Shown in pieces: positions 13,201 through 24,899 of a stretch of 64,000 bases of DNA. Each line of letters opens with the position of its first letter. The stretch's first letter is position 1. The stretch spans positions 8,714,501 to 8,778,500 of the forward strand of contig OX327690.1 in assembly GCA_946807835.1 (NCBI GenBank). The letters are read 5' to 3'. The notes under the pieces are model-generated. The model saw only the letters and a list, made by a program, of their open reading frames with translations, did not search any database and was not told where the DNA came from. The translations under genes were made by a program, and so were the position numbers. Source of the stretch: Ailanthus altissimus (lineage: Eukaryota; Streptophyta; Magnoliopsida; Sapindales; Simaroubaceae).

Positions 13201-16200
13201 GTTACATTACTGCCGAGGAATATAGAGTTTGTGTAAACTCTATCATGAGAAGCAGCACCAACAGTGTATATCCATGGACTGAAGGAAGACATGCTTTTAG
13301 GTGAAGGTCCAGTATTTCCTGCCGCTTGCACAACAAAAATACCAGCCTTTTCAGCTGATAGCAGGGCGATGTCAATGGGATTGAAGAAGGTTGCAATACC
13401 AGGAGGACGCCTATTGGGAGTAATTGATAAGTTTATAATGTCAACCCCATCCTGAGCTGCCTGCAAATGCATAATAGACAAAGACATCAATAACATTTTT
13501 TCGCATGTATGGTTATGTTATGAGAGTGGACAAAATCTCCGTCGACAGGTTCAATCTCTTCTCTATTAAGTAACATATACACATTTTGATGTATGGCCCC
13601 CTTTCCAGAAAGTCCTCTGTATATGCAAGATGATAAGATATCTCTTTGAAAGAAACATAAAATATTTCTATGATAAACCTCCTTGCATGAACCTCAGCTC
13701 TATAACACGAGATCTATAGCAGAAACAGACAGTACCAATCATACATACCTGATCTATGGCAGCAACAACATCGGCAGCAAAGCCTCCAAAGCTCTTGTAC
13801 AATGCCTTATAAACAGCTACACTGGAAAAAGATGAGCACTTAATTAACACATTAGCCAACAATAACTTACATTAACAAACACTCATAACCCTAAATTTTG
13901 GTATATCTTTTCTGGCAAGAAATACTGGAGATTGGAGAAATATTTAAACATACTATTCTCAGTTTGCTCTTATCAAATCACATAAAAGATGGAAACAGAT
14001 CAAATATCATAGATATTGTTGCTGTGATAGATTGAACACTGAGAATCTGAGACTCATGCTACTAAGAAACTGGAACAAGCCTAATAAAATACTTTATCAT
14101 TTGCTGCCTTTCATTTTTTGTTGAAGATACTTCATCCTAACAAGAAATAGAAATGGCCATTGGACATTGCTATATTGTTTGAGGACTAAAACAAATTAGT
14201 TTGTTCAAAGTTAGGACAAAACCATAATGTAAGAAAATAAACATAACAATGTTAAAGGGACTCTGTGAATTCCTTCAAACAGCATCCCTTATAACCAACT
14301 TACATCGCACACCAAAACTCATGGCCCACCCAAAACCTTTTAAGAGATGTCGGCTGCCTAATCATTGAATACTATGATGTATTTGAAACAAAAAATGACA
14401 TGGGATGTGTAAAAAAGATCCAGCCTTTGAAAAGTATAGGGAAAGTATAACATGATTTAAGTGTTTTAGTGCTAAACTGCAGTCCAAATAACAACACAAG
14501 AAAAGACATAAAAATGTCAGAAGCTTAAGGTAAATGCATAGGACCTTGTTGTCTTGAGAATGCACTGAAAATAAGTGTTTGGAAAACTATCTAAATGTTG
14601 TCATTGAAACAGTACAATTTCAAATGCACAAAGATGCTTTTAAAACATTCTTTAGAGAAAATTCAAACTTCGTTACAAAAGGAGAGTACTCTGTTATACA
14701 GATCTGATACACTTTATTAGGAAGAAAAAGTGAGAATCTGATTTAGATTAATTACTGTGATCGAGGAGCCATCCCACTAGCATTTCCAAAGTGATGCCCA
14801 GCAACTATCACCGGAATGCCATGATTTCCTGCAGCAACAGAAGCTGTGTGCCTGTACATATAAATTTGACAAATTTAGTTGCATACTGGAGAATTAATTA
14901 AAACTAATTTATCATAATTCATAAAGATAATCAATTACAAGCATGAAGGTGGAATCATCAAAACTTTTTTCATAGCATTTGGAAAGACTGCATCCACAAT
15001 TCAGTATCACCAAATAATTTTTTTAGTTTTCTTGTGATTGATGAGAATAAGGCCATTCATAGCATTGAAACTTTTTATTTACAACCATCTTGGTGAGCTT
15101 AAAGTTTGACAAAGACAGTGGATCCAAAGACTCCATAGATTAAAATCACACGTCATCTGGATTTCTTTGTCCATAATAATTTCGAAGCCATTCTTCAACA
15201 AGGAGAGACAGAAAGCGAGGCCAAGAGCATTTTTGTTCACAACATACAGCCTATTGACAGATTGAATGAACCATCACAAAGACATACAATTTCTTTAAAA
15301 GCGAGAAAATATATATAAATATATATATATGTACATCTGTATAACTTCATAGAAGCATTATTAGAAGGGCTAAACTCTTTTTTAGCATTTTTTTTTTTAA
15401 TATTTTCCTGGCAATGTACCAATCATCCAAATTCACCTAATTCAGAAAACCTCTTAAGTGATACATAGTTCAAACCCCATCGCAGGCTTAAAGTGGTTCT
15501 AGAAACCAATTGACCTACAGGAATCTGATGATTGTCTCAGACAGTTTTATACTAAAAGGAAGAGAATATGCCGCTATAATCTTGCAAAACGATATCAGAC
15601 ATGGAGCCAAAAGCCACTACGTAAAAACTATGAGCACTAAGTATAAAGAAATGCACATTTCCACTTACGTGCCATGGCCATCACCATCAAACGGTGAAGC
15701 ATAGTCCTGACTTGAATTGAAAATTCCTCTAGTTATAGCTGATGCTGCAAAATGGCGGGCGCCAATAAGCTTCCTATTGCATGAACCAGATGGAAAATCC
15801 CGCGTAACCTCACAGATGCCCGAAAAGTGAGTAGGGACTGGATAAGGATGCACAGATGCATCATCAGCAAAGCTGGGGTGAGTTGGATCAATACCAGTAT
15901 CAATAAAACCGATCACTACTCCCTCTCCAGCATTTTCATATCCACCTTCTTGGACCCATGCCCCATGTGGCAAACCCAAGAACTGTGGTGTATGTGTGGT
16001 TGCAGTCCTCATTGAAAAATCCAACACCACATTTGCCACTTCTCTTCTGCTTGCAAGCTTCTCTGCCTTAGAAATTGACCAATAGAACAGGAATAAGAAA
16101 CTTTTTGCACCTTTACCCATATATGAAAAAGTTTCAGTCACAGAAAGTAAGACTTTCTGGAACCTATGATGCCACTGTACGATTATACATTGAACTATAC

Positions 16201-17490
16201 AGAACTAGTAATAGAAGACATACAAATTTTACTTTAAGAGATTGCCAAAAAGAAACAACAGATAAAGGAAAAATGAAAAGAAAAAAAGAAAGAAAGGGAA
16301 AAGAATACTAGTAATGAGAGCATTTCCAATCCTTTTACCAGCATAATCATCAGAGCAACATAATAATGAATGATGACAATAGATACCAACTGATAATATA
16401 CCTGCCGTGGAGTGACAAGCACAGAAAATCCATTAATCAAGTAGTTATAGCTGTACAACTTCAGATACGTCTCCCCCATCAACGCCCTGCTCAATATTGA
16501 ATCATGAACTCTAGCAATAAAAGAACCAGCACTTGGATGATGGGATCTTGAAATATTCCTACACGTAGAAAGTACACACTCAAACACATAATTGGCCAAC
16601 AAGTTCTCTTAATGTACACAATAAATAAATAATAACAAAACAATAACAATAAAACCAGAAAGCTAAGAATTATAACCAAGACAAGAAATGAGAATAAGCT
16701 AGAAAAAAGGAAGATTAACCAGTAGCAAAGATAATCATCACCATCAGGCAAATTATGTAAAAATAATTAAACAAGAAAATCATAAACAATTACCACTCAC
16801 TCTTTCACACTATAAATTCCCAATAAATTCCAAAATACAGATGATTTTTTCTAAAAACATATGAGAAAGAAGAACGTGATATGATACACATTTGCACGTT
16901 TCATGGTTTCCTGATAGACAATTCAGACAGGAACCCACAAAAAGGGACAATGGGACCCCGTGAGACATTTGGTCTACATTCATAAACAAACATTATCAAT
17001 TCTTTAGTCAACCAAAAGACCACAAATCACGAAATCTTACACATGCGAAAAAAAACTCTTCACAAGCACCAATGACTGAACTACTGATGTTTCAAATTGA
17101 AGGGGGAAGAAAACAAACTGAATGTAAGAAAGAACTAAAAAAGAAGAGTAATTTCAAATAGTAGACACCACAGAGAGCATTACATTCAGCTTTTAAGCTA
17201 TGTAAATATAAAAGAAAATTATGTAACAATGAAATAGAGTACCTTGGATTATTAAGCGTACTTAATCTACTAGAAGCTCCAGTTTTGTTGTGGAAGCCAT
17301 GAACTTTACCCCTTCTTTTGAGCTCTTCAGCAAAGTAATGAACAGAAGGAGCTTGTTTAAGGGTAACAATGTACACAGCTGTAATTTCATCTTCTGAACC
17401 ATCCTCCTGACACAAGGCAGTTGAAACAAAATACCCCAGGAACAGAACCACCGCCACTAAATGCAACCATCTATGACTACACCTTCCCAT
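10296..17490 (-). CDS. SBT2.2-like: Subtilisin-like serine protease, SBT2.2/SBT2.3 type (ten exons, complete)
   Basis: Secreted plant subtilase (S8A). Exons on the minus strand: 17490-17243, 16558-16402, 16066-15669, 14851-14756, 13821-13749, 13460-13178, 12815-12490, 12130-11860, 11753-11472, 10723-10296. All borders are GT-AG with matching phases and the total is 853 codons plus TGA, the usual length for SBT2.2/2.3. Layout: signal peptide (1-27, LHLVAVVLFLGYFVSTALC), I9 propeptide (about 35-145), S8 domain with Asp191 (IDTG), His266 (DGHGT, at the exon 3/4 junction), oxyanion Asn373 (QAAGNTG) and Ser628 (GTSMAAPHVA), a PA domain inserted before the Ser, and a C-terminal Fn3-like domain. N-glycosylation sequons are frequent. 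I chose the Met at 17490 because a signal peptide follows directly; an in-frame upstream Met at 17652 would add 54 residues. The substrate is unknown. The SBT2 subfamily is secure; the exact orthologue is from recall. Confidence 0.93.
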
Positions 17491-17699
17491 TTGGCCAAAA
17501 TTGACAGGAAAATCAAGAACCCAATGACCAAAATGAGCAGAGAAAAACAGAGAGAAGGGTTTGAATAAAAACTCCCCTGCTTCTTCTTCAAGTGGACAGA
17601 AGGGACAAACAACCCTCGTGCAGAAGGCTGTGAATGTGAAATGAAAGTGCAAAAATGCCCATTAAACCTCCATTAACAAGAGGGTGTAAGTAGCTAACT

Positions 17700-18100
17700 T
17701 TATTAATATCTTTTTAGCTAGAAGAAACAAAGAAAAAGAAACCTTTTGGCTTTTGTTGTTCCACTGCACTTTGCAGAAAGAGAAAGAGAAAGAGAAAAAG
17801 AGAGAAAGCAGGAGTAGTATTCAATAGCTGGATTGGTAATGTAACGTAGGGTGTGGAGAATGAGCAAAAAACTTTCTTGGGCGGTGTGAATATGAACGTT
17901 TTGTTTAAACGAAAGAGAATTGATTTACAGATTTGATGATAATATGAACGTTTTTCCTTGTTTGTTTTCTTTCCAATTTTTCGACTGTTGGGGGCTTTTT
18001 CCTGTCTTTTTCTTCTGTCAATAATTTTATTTGTTTTTATTTCCAATTAATGCGACAATTATTAATAATATAATATAATAATTATTTCTTCATCTTAGCC
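17700..18100 (-). promoter_or_regulatory. 5' leader / proximal promoter region of the subtilase gene, with CT-rich tract
   Basis: Upstream of the subtilase start, the coding strand carries a CT-rich stretch (GA-rich on the + strand, about 17778-17812, GAAAGAGAAAGAGAAA type), as is common in plant core promoters and leaders. An AT-rich TAATATAATATAATA segment lies further upstream at about 18064-18082. No transcription start can be fixed from sequence alone. Confidence 0.35.
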
Positions 18101-19840
18101 TCAGGCTGATATTTCTTAGACCTTTGCTTTTTCCCGTAATTCCATAAATAATAATATAATCATGCACTTTAATTTTAAAGTTATTTTGTGTAATTACTAA
18201 ATATATGTAGTAAAGAAGATTCACATTATTCTTTTGTTGTTCTAAGATAATTTTGTGCAAAGCTAAAATTTTTTTTATACAAATATTTTATTACAACGTG
18301 TAATTTCAAAAAATTATCAATAATTATATTATAATTGGCAAATAAATTATACTGTTAAATGAATTACAATTTAAAAAGTCAAATAAACTGTACTATAATT
18401 GTCTATTAAATTACAAATTGAACCCAAATGAATTACAAACTGAACTACAACCGTTGACCCTTCTCAGGACTTGAAAATTGCCAATTGAAAGAAAATTAAA
18501 AAAAAAAACTCTTTAGCCACTTGATTCTAACTTAAGTTAAATAATACACAGACATTACCATGGCAGTAATGCAAGTCGAATTGAAAATAAAATTTTATGT
18601 AAAATTTAGTAGGAGAATTATAAATTAACAAGAAAGAAAGTGAAAGTCGTGGTGATGGAGATAGTGGGCTGAGATTGAGAATGAAAATGATGGGTCAGCC
18701 GTTAGAATTGGCCCCTTTTTTTTGCTCTACCTACTTCTTCATTTTTTTGTCTCCTCTTCCCAACGTTCTTTTATTTTTTTTCTGGGAAGTTCCTCAGTCA
18801 ATTCGCACTTTACTTTTAGCCTGTGACACACCTGGATAATAATATTATACGAAGTACAAACACAAATATAAATACATATATATATATATAAAGAGAATTG
18901 AGAAATATACACATAGATTTACTGATTTAGATTCTCTCTCCTTTTTCAAAAGAAAATCCCATATTGAAATTCTTGTTATTTAAAAAAAATTCAAAAAGAA
19001 AATCCCATATATGAGATTTGAGATTCATGTTTAAAGAGAAAAGAAAGATGAAGGATACAAGATAAGATATGAAACTCAAATGTTTTCATGCCATCCCCAA
19101 TTCAAGTTAGCAAAACAAAAGTGAGTGGAAGTGTTATTATGGGAATGGGATTCCTCTTCAGTCTTCACTACTTTGATTAATGATTCCTGATTCCTGATTC
19201 CTCTTCAAATATGTTAATTGTTATTATATAATTAAATTCCTTCTTTACGTATAATTTTTTTCATCTCGTGCAATAAAATATTCCCATAATTTTGTTTTGT
19301 CAAAAAGTAAGTGGGCCTATTCATTATTCCATGGCCAATGCCATTCACCGTTTGGTCTCCCTTCTTCTTTTTTCTTTTTTTCTTTTTTTTCTTTATATAT
19401 AGTCGTTGAGGATGCTCTTACTACTGTTGTGTAAAACAATTAACTTAGTCTATAATCATTAGCATCACTTTCACTTTGGTTGTAATTGATGCCTACCCGT
19501 CTCCATCTGACCTTTTATCACTGCAATAATAAACGATCAAGGATAAAATAAATTAGGATTAATGGTACATATTTTAAATAATAATATATTAATTAATATA
19601 AATAATATAAATTAAAAAAATTATTTATTACACTTAATAATTATTTCGTACATTATGATATAATTTTACATATAAAATTGAGATATATAGAATTATTTAT
19701 AAATTAAATAGGGTGAAAAAAAAAAACCAACCCAATGGAGAAGCATTATCTATTCATCTTCCTTACTTAATTGACAAATAATAATATAAGTAGTTCGGTC
19801 TGATTACAACCTGTATCAATACTTGTCTTTAGATCAAAAT
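18100..19840. other. AT-rich intergenic DNA, no gene recognised
   Basis: Poly-A/T runs, a (TA)n run near 18875-18889 and CT-rich stretches near 19365-19395. The segments GAGAATTGAGAAATATAC and AAAATCCCATAT... recur locally. No convincing coding frame is seen on either strand. Confidence 0.6.
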
Positions 19841-20600
19841 CAATTGAGATGTTTTAAATATCTATTTAAGAAAAAAAATATTAAAATAAAATTTTTAATT
19901 TAACTTAAAAGATCACATAAAGTAAAATAGATATAACAATTACACAAGACACAAAAATTTTACGTAGTTTAATAATAAATACCTACATTTATATTAGAAC
20001 ACGAAATTTTATTTTTTTTTATTACTCAATTTATAAAAAATTCTCAAATCATAAAAATTTCTTATGAAAAATAAGAAATATAACAATAAACAAGTTTTTT
20101 AAAAGGTATATTAGTGCTCTCTGTGCTCAGTATTTAAACACTCTCGTAACAGTATTTTCTCTCTCTCTCACACTCAGTAGCTTAATGCTCTACGACCTCT
20201 CTATTCAATACTCTCTTTCATGCTTTTGATACTTGACAATCTAAGAGGTTTAGAAGGGTTTATATAAATTTCAAAACATCCATATAAATCCTAATTTTAA
20301 TTAAAATAAGAGTTCATGAAAAGAAAAGTTCAAAATTGACTTCAACCTATAAAACGCACTTAAAATTGAAATTTTTCATAAGTTGGCGTTGTAGCACCAA
20401 TGCAAGTTTGACTTGGCATTGTGGCGTCAACTTTCTGCCACGATGCCAAGTTAACCATACCATGACGCCAAAGGTTAGAAAAGACTTCCAATATATTTTT
20501 TAATTTCTACTCACTTTTGATTTACTCATTTTTTTTTTCATACGTTTAATGCGTATTCGATCTCGTGTCAATTTTTTATTGATCTTCAACTAAAAATTTC
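19840..20600 (-). mobile_element. Degraded copia-type LTR (probable solo LTR)
   Basis: The segment has the usual parts of the copia LTRs nearby: a stretch like ACAAAAATTTTACGTAGTTT near 19950 (compare AATTTACGTAATTCGG in the 27-kb LTR), a CT-rich block at 20155-20200, short GC-richer repeats around GGCGTTGTAGCACC at 20385-20470, and an end resembling TTGATCTTCAAC at 20579-20590. No internal region and no clear target duplication were found, so the borders are approximate. Confidence 0.45.
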
Positions 20601-20812
20601 ATTAACATTTGTATTTGCTAATGATAATAGAAAGAAAAAAAAACTAAAAAGCAACTAAATAGACAAATGATGGAAAAACAAAACAAAATAAATGTTCGGG
20701 TGATACAATCGAGAGTTTGAAATAAAAAGATGACAAATTCAGTCATGAAAAGAATGTATAAACCCAAAGGTTTTAGAAATTGAATAGAATTTCTTACCAA
20801 TTCAGAGCCTGA

Positions 20813-21879
20813 TTTTTAGTTACTATTTTAATTTTTTAATTTTTTTTAGTCAAATAAATAACATGGACAAAAATTTTCTTTTACTATTTAAACAATATCT
20901 ATTACAGTATACAGTATCATTACAATAATTTTTTTAATAAAAATTTAAATATTTTTTTATTAAAATTATATTTATTTTATATTATTTATTTATTTTAATC
21001 ATATTATTATAAAATTTAAATAAATAAAATAATTATTTAATATAGTTAAATTAAACTAAATAAATACAATAAGTAAAAATAATTTTTATAAACAAATACA
21101 AACTTAATTGTATCCTTATATCAAAATTATATTTATTTTATATTATTTATTTATTTTAATCATATAATTATAAAATTTACATAAATAATATTATTATTTA
21201 ATGTAGTTAAATTAAACTAAATAAATACAAAATATAAAAATAATTTTTATAAACAAATACAAATTTAATTGTATATTTTATTAAAATTATATTTATTATA
21301 TTTATTGATAATTAAATAAAATAAATATAATTAATTATTTATGAATAATAAATATAATGGTCACAAAAACTATCTCGGACCCGAGATGCGATGGCCGAGA
21401 TGGACACAAAGGTCATCTCCACCAACAAAGGCTAAGATGCACAAAGGTCATCTTGAGCTTGAGATACATGATTGAGATGGCCACAGGATCGCATCTCGGG
21501 TCTGAGATGAGTGGTCGAGATGCGATGGTGGCCATCTTAGCCACGTATCTGTGATGGTCGAGATGGTCACTATCGCATCTCGGGCTCAAGATGCGATGGT
21601 CGAGATGGCCTTTGTGCCCATCTTGGCCATCGTATCTCGGGCTCGAGATACGATGGTCGAGATGGCCTTTGTAACTATTATATTTATTTTAATTTTTATT
21701 TATTTTATTTAATTATTAATAAATATAATTTTAATAAATAAAAAAATATTTAATTTTGATTAAAAATACTGTAGTAATATACTATTGTACACTATAGTGG
21801 GTATTATTTAAATAATGAAAGAATATTTTTATCCAAAAATAATTTATTTAGTTAAAAAATTAAAATAATAACTAAAAAA
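20813..21879. mobile_element. Terminal-inverted-repeat element with CpG-rich core (non-autonomous DNA transposon)
   Basis: The left end (TTTTTAGTTACTATTTTAAT..., from 20813) and the reverse complement of the right end (TTTTTTAGTTATTATTTTAA..., from 21879) align over about 130 bp, through TTTACTATTTAAACAATATC / TTCATTATTTAAATAATACC and the ACAGTATAC...ATTAC stretch. Inside the left arm a unit of about 161 bp is present 2.2 times (starts near 20962, 21123, 21283). The centre (21358-21672) is GC-rich and made of alternating GATGGTCGAGATGGCC-like and ATCTCGGGCTCGAGAT-like words. No transposase frame and no clear target duplication were seen. It could be a Mutator- or hAT-type MITE-like element. 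Confidence 0.7.
21358..21672. repeat. CpG-rich interspersed short repeat core
   Basis: GAGATGG, GATGGTCGAGATGG and ATCTCGGGCTCGAGAT occur repeatedly in both orientations, in a block far richer in G+C and CpG than any flanking kilobase. The phrase CGAGATGGCCTTTGT occurs twice near the right end. The open frame at 21357-21554 is a by-product of the repeat. Confidence 0.85.
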
Positions 21880-22059
21880 ATTAAAATCCTCTACTTTTTG
21901 ATTAGGCAAGTGGGTTAGAAAGAGAAGATTTTGATCATTATCCCATTTGGCTTTTTTAATGTTCGCACAAGTGTTCTCCTATTTTGTCAAATTTCTCTTT
22001 AATATATTCAATATTAGTAGGTGTAAGAAAAATTGGAAGACTGCAACAAAGACATACAG

Positions 22060-22310
22060 ATGCATTGTCTTTAGGATTAAATCTCGATGCAACCAGGTTA
22101 ATTGGTAATATAATCAAATGATACAATGGTTGATCATTATAAGTATGTGCTGCATTTAAAAAAAAATGAAAATGAATTGAGATATGAAACTAAAATGTGC
22201 CGATGCATTATCCTTGAAGACTAATTCTTCCATTCTAAGATTGAATCCTAGTTTAATCAGATTAATTGATAATATAGCTCTGAGATATAATAGTTAATTA
22301 TTGTAAGAAT
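22060..22310. repeat. Diverged tandem duplication, about 140 bp
   Basis: Two related segments each start GATGCATT(G/A)TC and continue through AGATT(G/A)AATC..., GATTAATTGATAATAT or GGTTAATTGGTAATAT, GA(G/T)A(T/C)A(A/T)... and TTGATCATTATAAG or TTAATTATTGTAAG. They lie at about 22060-22145 and 22200-22305. Function unknown; possibly a SINE-derived pair. Confidence 0.45.
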
Positions 22311-22419
22311 CCACTTTTAATACAACAATTTGAATGACAATCGGAATTTTTTTTGGATGGTTTTGCAATATAGTTAAAAAAGAAAAATTGGTGAGAATTG
22401 ATTGTCCCTGTAGTTCTGC

Positions 22420-22467
22420 AACCACCAATATGTAGTGTCTCTTCTAATGGTCATGAAGATTGTTACC
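22420..22467 (+). repeat. Left remnant of tandem-repeat array, split by copia insertion
   Basis: The 48 bases left of the copia element (ATGTAGTGTCTCTTCTAATGG, then GTCATGAAGATTGTTACC) match the unit of the array right of the element (AGTACCTCTTTTAGCAG, then TCATTAAGATTGTTACC). The array therefore existed before the insertion. Confidence 0.75.
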
Positions 22468-23087
22468 CATTAAAGTTGAAGTAATAAATTTAAATAATAT
22501 AATACAATAATAAATAATTAAGAATAAATAAGAGAAAGAAAATTAGAGAAAGTATATAAAAATTTATGTAATTCAATAACTTACATATATTTAAAGTCGA
22601 TCAAGATCTTACTTCTCTTATTAATTAATCACAAGACAATCACAAAATTTTTTTTTTACAAGAAAGAACTCAAGCTTCACAAACAACACTTTCAATTGCA
22701 CTCACAAAGGCCTTACAATTAATCTCTTTATAGACTAGAAATTTTCTCTCTTTTATTTATGTTATAGTTGTTATGATATGTTTACAAACTAATATAGAAT
22801 CTTTATGTAGGCGTTGGATGCTCTAGGGAGATCCTAAACCTATTTAGAATAAGAGTATTTACTTATAGGAGTCTAAATCTCACTTAAAGAAGTCAATTAA
22901 GTTAAAATAGGAAATACTCATAAGTTATCGAGTGAATAATATCCACGTGAACAATTCCTTGCTTCTGAAATTTTGTTTTGTTCCTTCTTAACACAGCCTT
23001 CACGTACTAGACTTCATACTGACTCTTCATAGGTCTCCAACTCAAAATCAAAACTCGTCATTGATTTTGAATTGCTAATTTTCAACA
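22468..23087 (-). repeat. copia-1 3' LTR
   Basis: Left-hand LTR, about 620 bp, downstream of the RNase H region in element orientation. Its inner end on the minus strand is TGTTGAAAATTAGC; its outer end has lost the canonical dinucleotide (CATTAAAG where the other LTR has TGTTGAAG on the + strand). Confidence 0.93.
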
Positions 23088-23178
23088 AACCCTTTTTTTT
23101 TTATCAAAATCATCATCGAAGCTTCCAAGATCTTTTATCTCTGAATTTTTGATCATCTTTATATAATATTGATTCTAG

Positions 23179-23770
23179 TTAAGTCCTTGCATAGGACGAA
23201 CTTGCATAGGACGAACTTACATAAAGTAGTGATTTAGTCAATATATCAGCGGAGTTTTCAGACGACACAATTTTTGTTAGACTAATCTCACCACTTTGAA
23301 CAATCTTTCGAATGAAATAGAGCCGCACATTAATGTATTTAGATTTCTTGTGAAACATTTGATGCTTGCTTAGGTGTATGATACTCTGACTATCACAATA
23401 TACACCGGAATTGACATCTTCAATAACCATTACCTCTACACATATTCTTTTTAACCACATTACCTCTTTCATAGCTTCACCAACAGCTATATACTCTGCC
23501 TCTATAGTAGATAATGCCATCACATGCTATAGAACCGATATCTAGCATACACAATACCTAAACATTATGAATACATACCCAGTAAATGATATATTGTCTA
23601 GATCACTTGTATAATCCGAGTCGACATATTCTCTTACAATTTCACTTTCATTCTCATCTCTTTTATACATCAAACCATAATTCGACATCCCTTTGAAATA
23701 TCTCAAAATTCACTTCATTACAAGCCAGTAATCTTTACTCAAATTCGTTATGTATCTACTTATCAAACTT
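23179..23770 (-). pseudogene. copia-1 RNase H domain (broken)
   Basis: The longest open piece (23179-23523) starts with the copia RNase H motif ALSTIEAEYIAVGEA followed by VMWLKRI, then the DSQS and HKKSKYINVR region and the tail SGEISLTKIVSSENSADILTK (positions approximate along 115 residues). Upstream, 23524-23770 holds further RNase H sequence with stops. The Glu/Asp residues of the core are partly kept. It lies between the RT domain and the 3' LTR, as expected for copia. Confidence 0.9.
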
Positions 23771-23883
23771 ATAGCATGTGCTGTGTTTGGTTTCATGCAA
23801 ACCATTGCATATATGATACTCTCTACAGCATTAGCATACAGTAATTTACTTATCTGCAGTTTCTCATCTTTGAATTTCAGCGA

Positions 23884-24585
23884 CTATTCTGCTGAAAGTT
23901 TAAAATGCATGGCCAAAAGAGTAGAGATAGCCCTTATATTGGACATACCAAACTTATCTAATATCTTGAGTATATATCTCTGCCGTGACAAGAAGATAAT
24001 GTCTCTTCTTTCTCTCAAAATATCCATGCCCAAAATTCTATTTGTTACTTCTAAATCCTTCATCTCAATTTCGCCACTCAACTGCTTTAATTTTTGTATC
24101 TCTTCCATATCTTTACATGTAATCAATATGTCATCCACATATATAAGCAAATACATCATCACACTACTCAAACTCTCAAAGTATACGCATTCATCTTACT
24201 TGCTCCAATTAAACTCACAAGTCATTATAAACTCATCAAATCTCCTATACCACTGTCTAAGTGATTGCTTTAACCTATAGAATGACTTTTTCAGTAAAAA
24301 CGCATGCTCCTCTTTTCTAGGTTCTACAAATTCTTGTGGCTGTGACATATAAATCTTCTCTTCAAGCTCTCTATGTAGAAAAGCTGTCTTTACATCCATT
24401 TGCTCCAGATATAAATCAAGGTTCGCACACATGGCTAACAAAATCCTAATGAATGTATACTTGATGATTAGAGAGAAAATCTCATAAAAGTCTTTCATCT
24501 CTTTCTGAGTAAAATCTTGTGCAACAAGCCTACCTCTAAACTTTGTAGGCTCTATCCCCGGTATCCCTTCCTTAACCTTATACAC
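23884..24585 (-). pseudogene. copia-1 reverse transcriptase (broken)
   Basis: Two open pieces with a stop/frame change between them. The 24196-24585 piece carries RGRLVAQDFTQKE, the LEQMDVKTAFLHRELEE motif (first catalytic Asp) and LKKSFYRLKQSLRQWYRRFD. The 23884-24171 piece carries the YVDDILI catalytic motif and the MKDLEVTNRILGMDI segment. The family equivalent of the latter is usually MKDLG, so a Gly has been replaced by Glu. RT copies genomic RNA into DNA in the virus-like particle; this copy is inactive because of the interruptions. Confidence 0.93.
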
Positions 24586-24899
24586 CTACTTACACCCAAT
24601 TAGTTTCTTTTTAAGAGAACTAATCTCTTCTTCCATAGCCTGCATCCATTTATCTCTATTCTCACTCTTCATAGCCTCATTGTACGTATTGGGCTCATCA
24701 AACTCAAGAGTGTAAGTAGAATTAAAAGTGTAAACAAATAAATCTGCTTGTGCATACCTGATTGGAAAATTTATCGTTCTCCTTAATCTCTATCTCTAAT
24801 TAGCTAGTACTCTTTAAGTTCCATCTCAAGAGATCTAGTCTTACTTTTGGTGGACTTTGAAGAACTTACCGGTGTTCTTGTCTCAACATTAAAGATCTC

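Noticed and set aside
16234..16751. Hydrophobic open frames on the minus strand (16234-16602 beyond exon 2, 16491-16751)
   Set aside because: They are exon 2 read through into its flanking introns, or a T-rich intron in another frame. The membrane-like composition comes from the poly-T intron sequence.
21357..21554. 65-codon frame in the CpG-rich core
   Set aside because: It is repeat-derived, and its codons follow the DNA words GAGATGG and TCTCGG.
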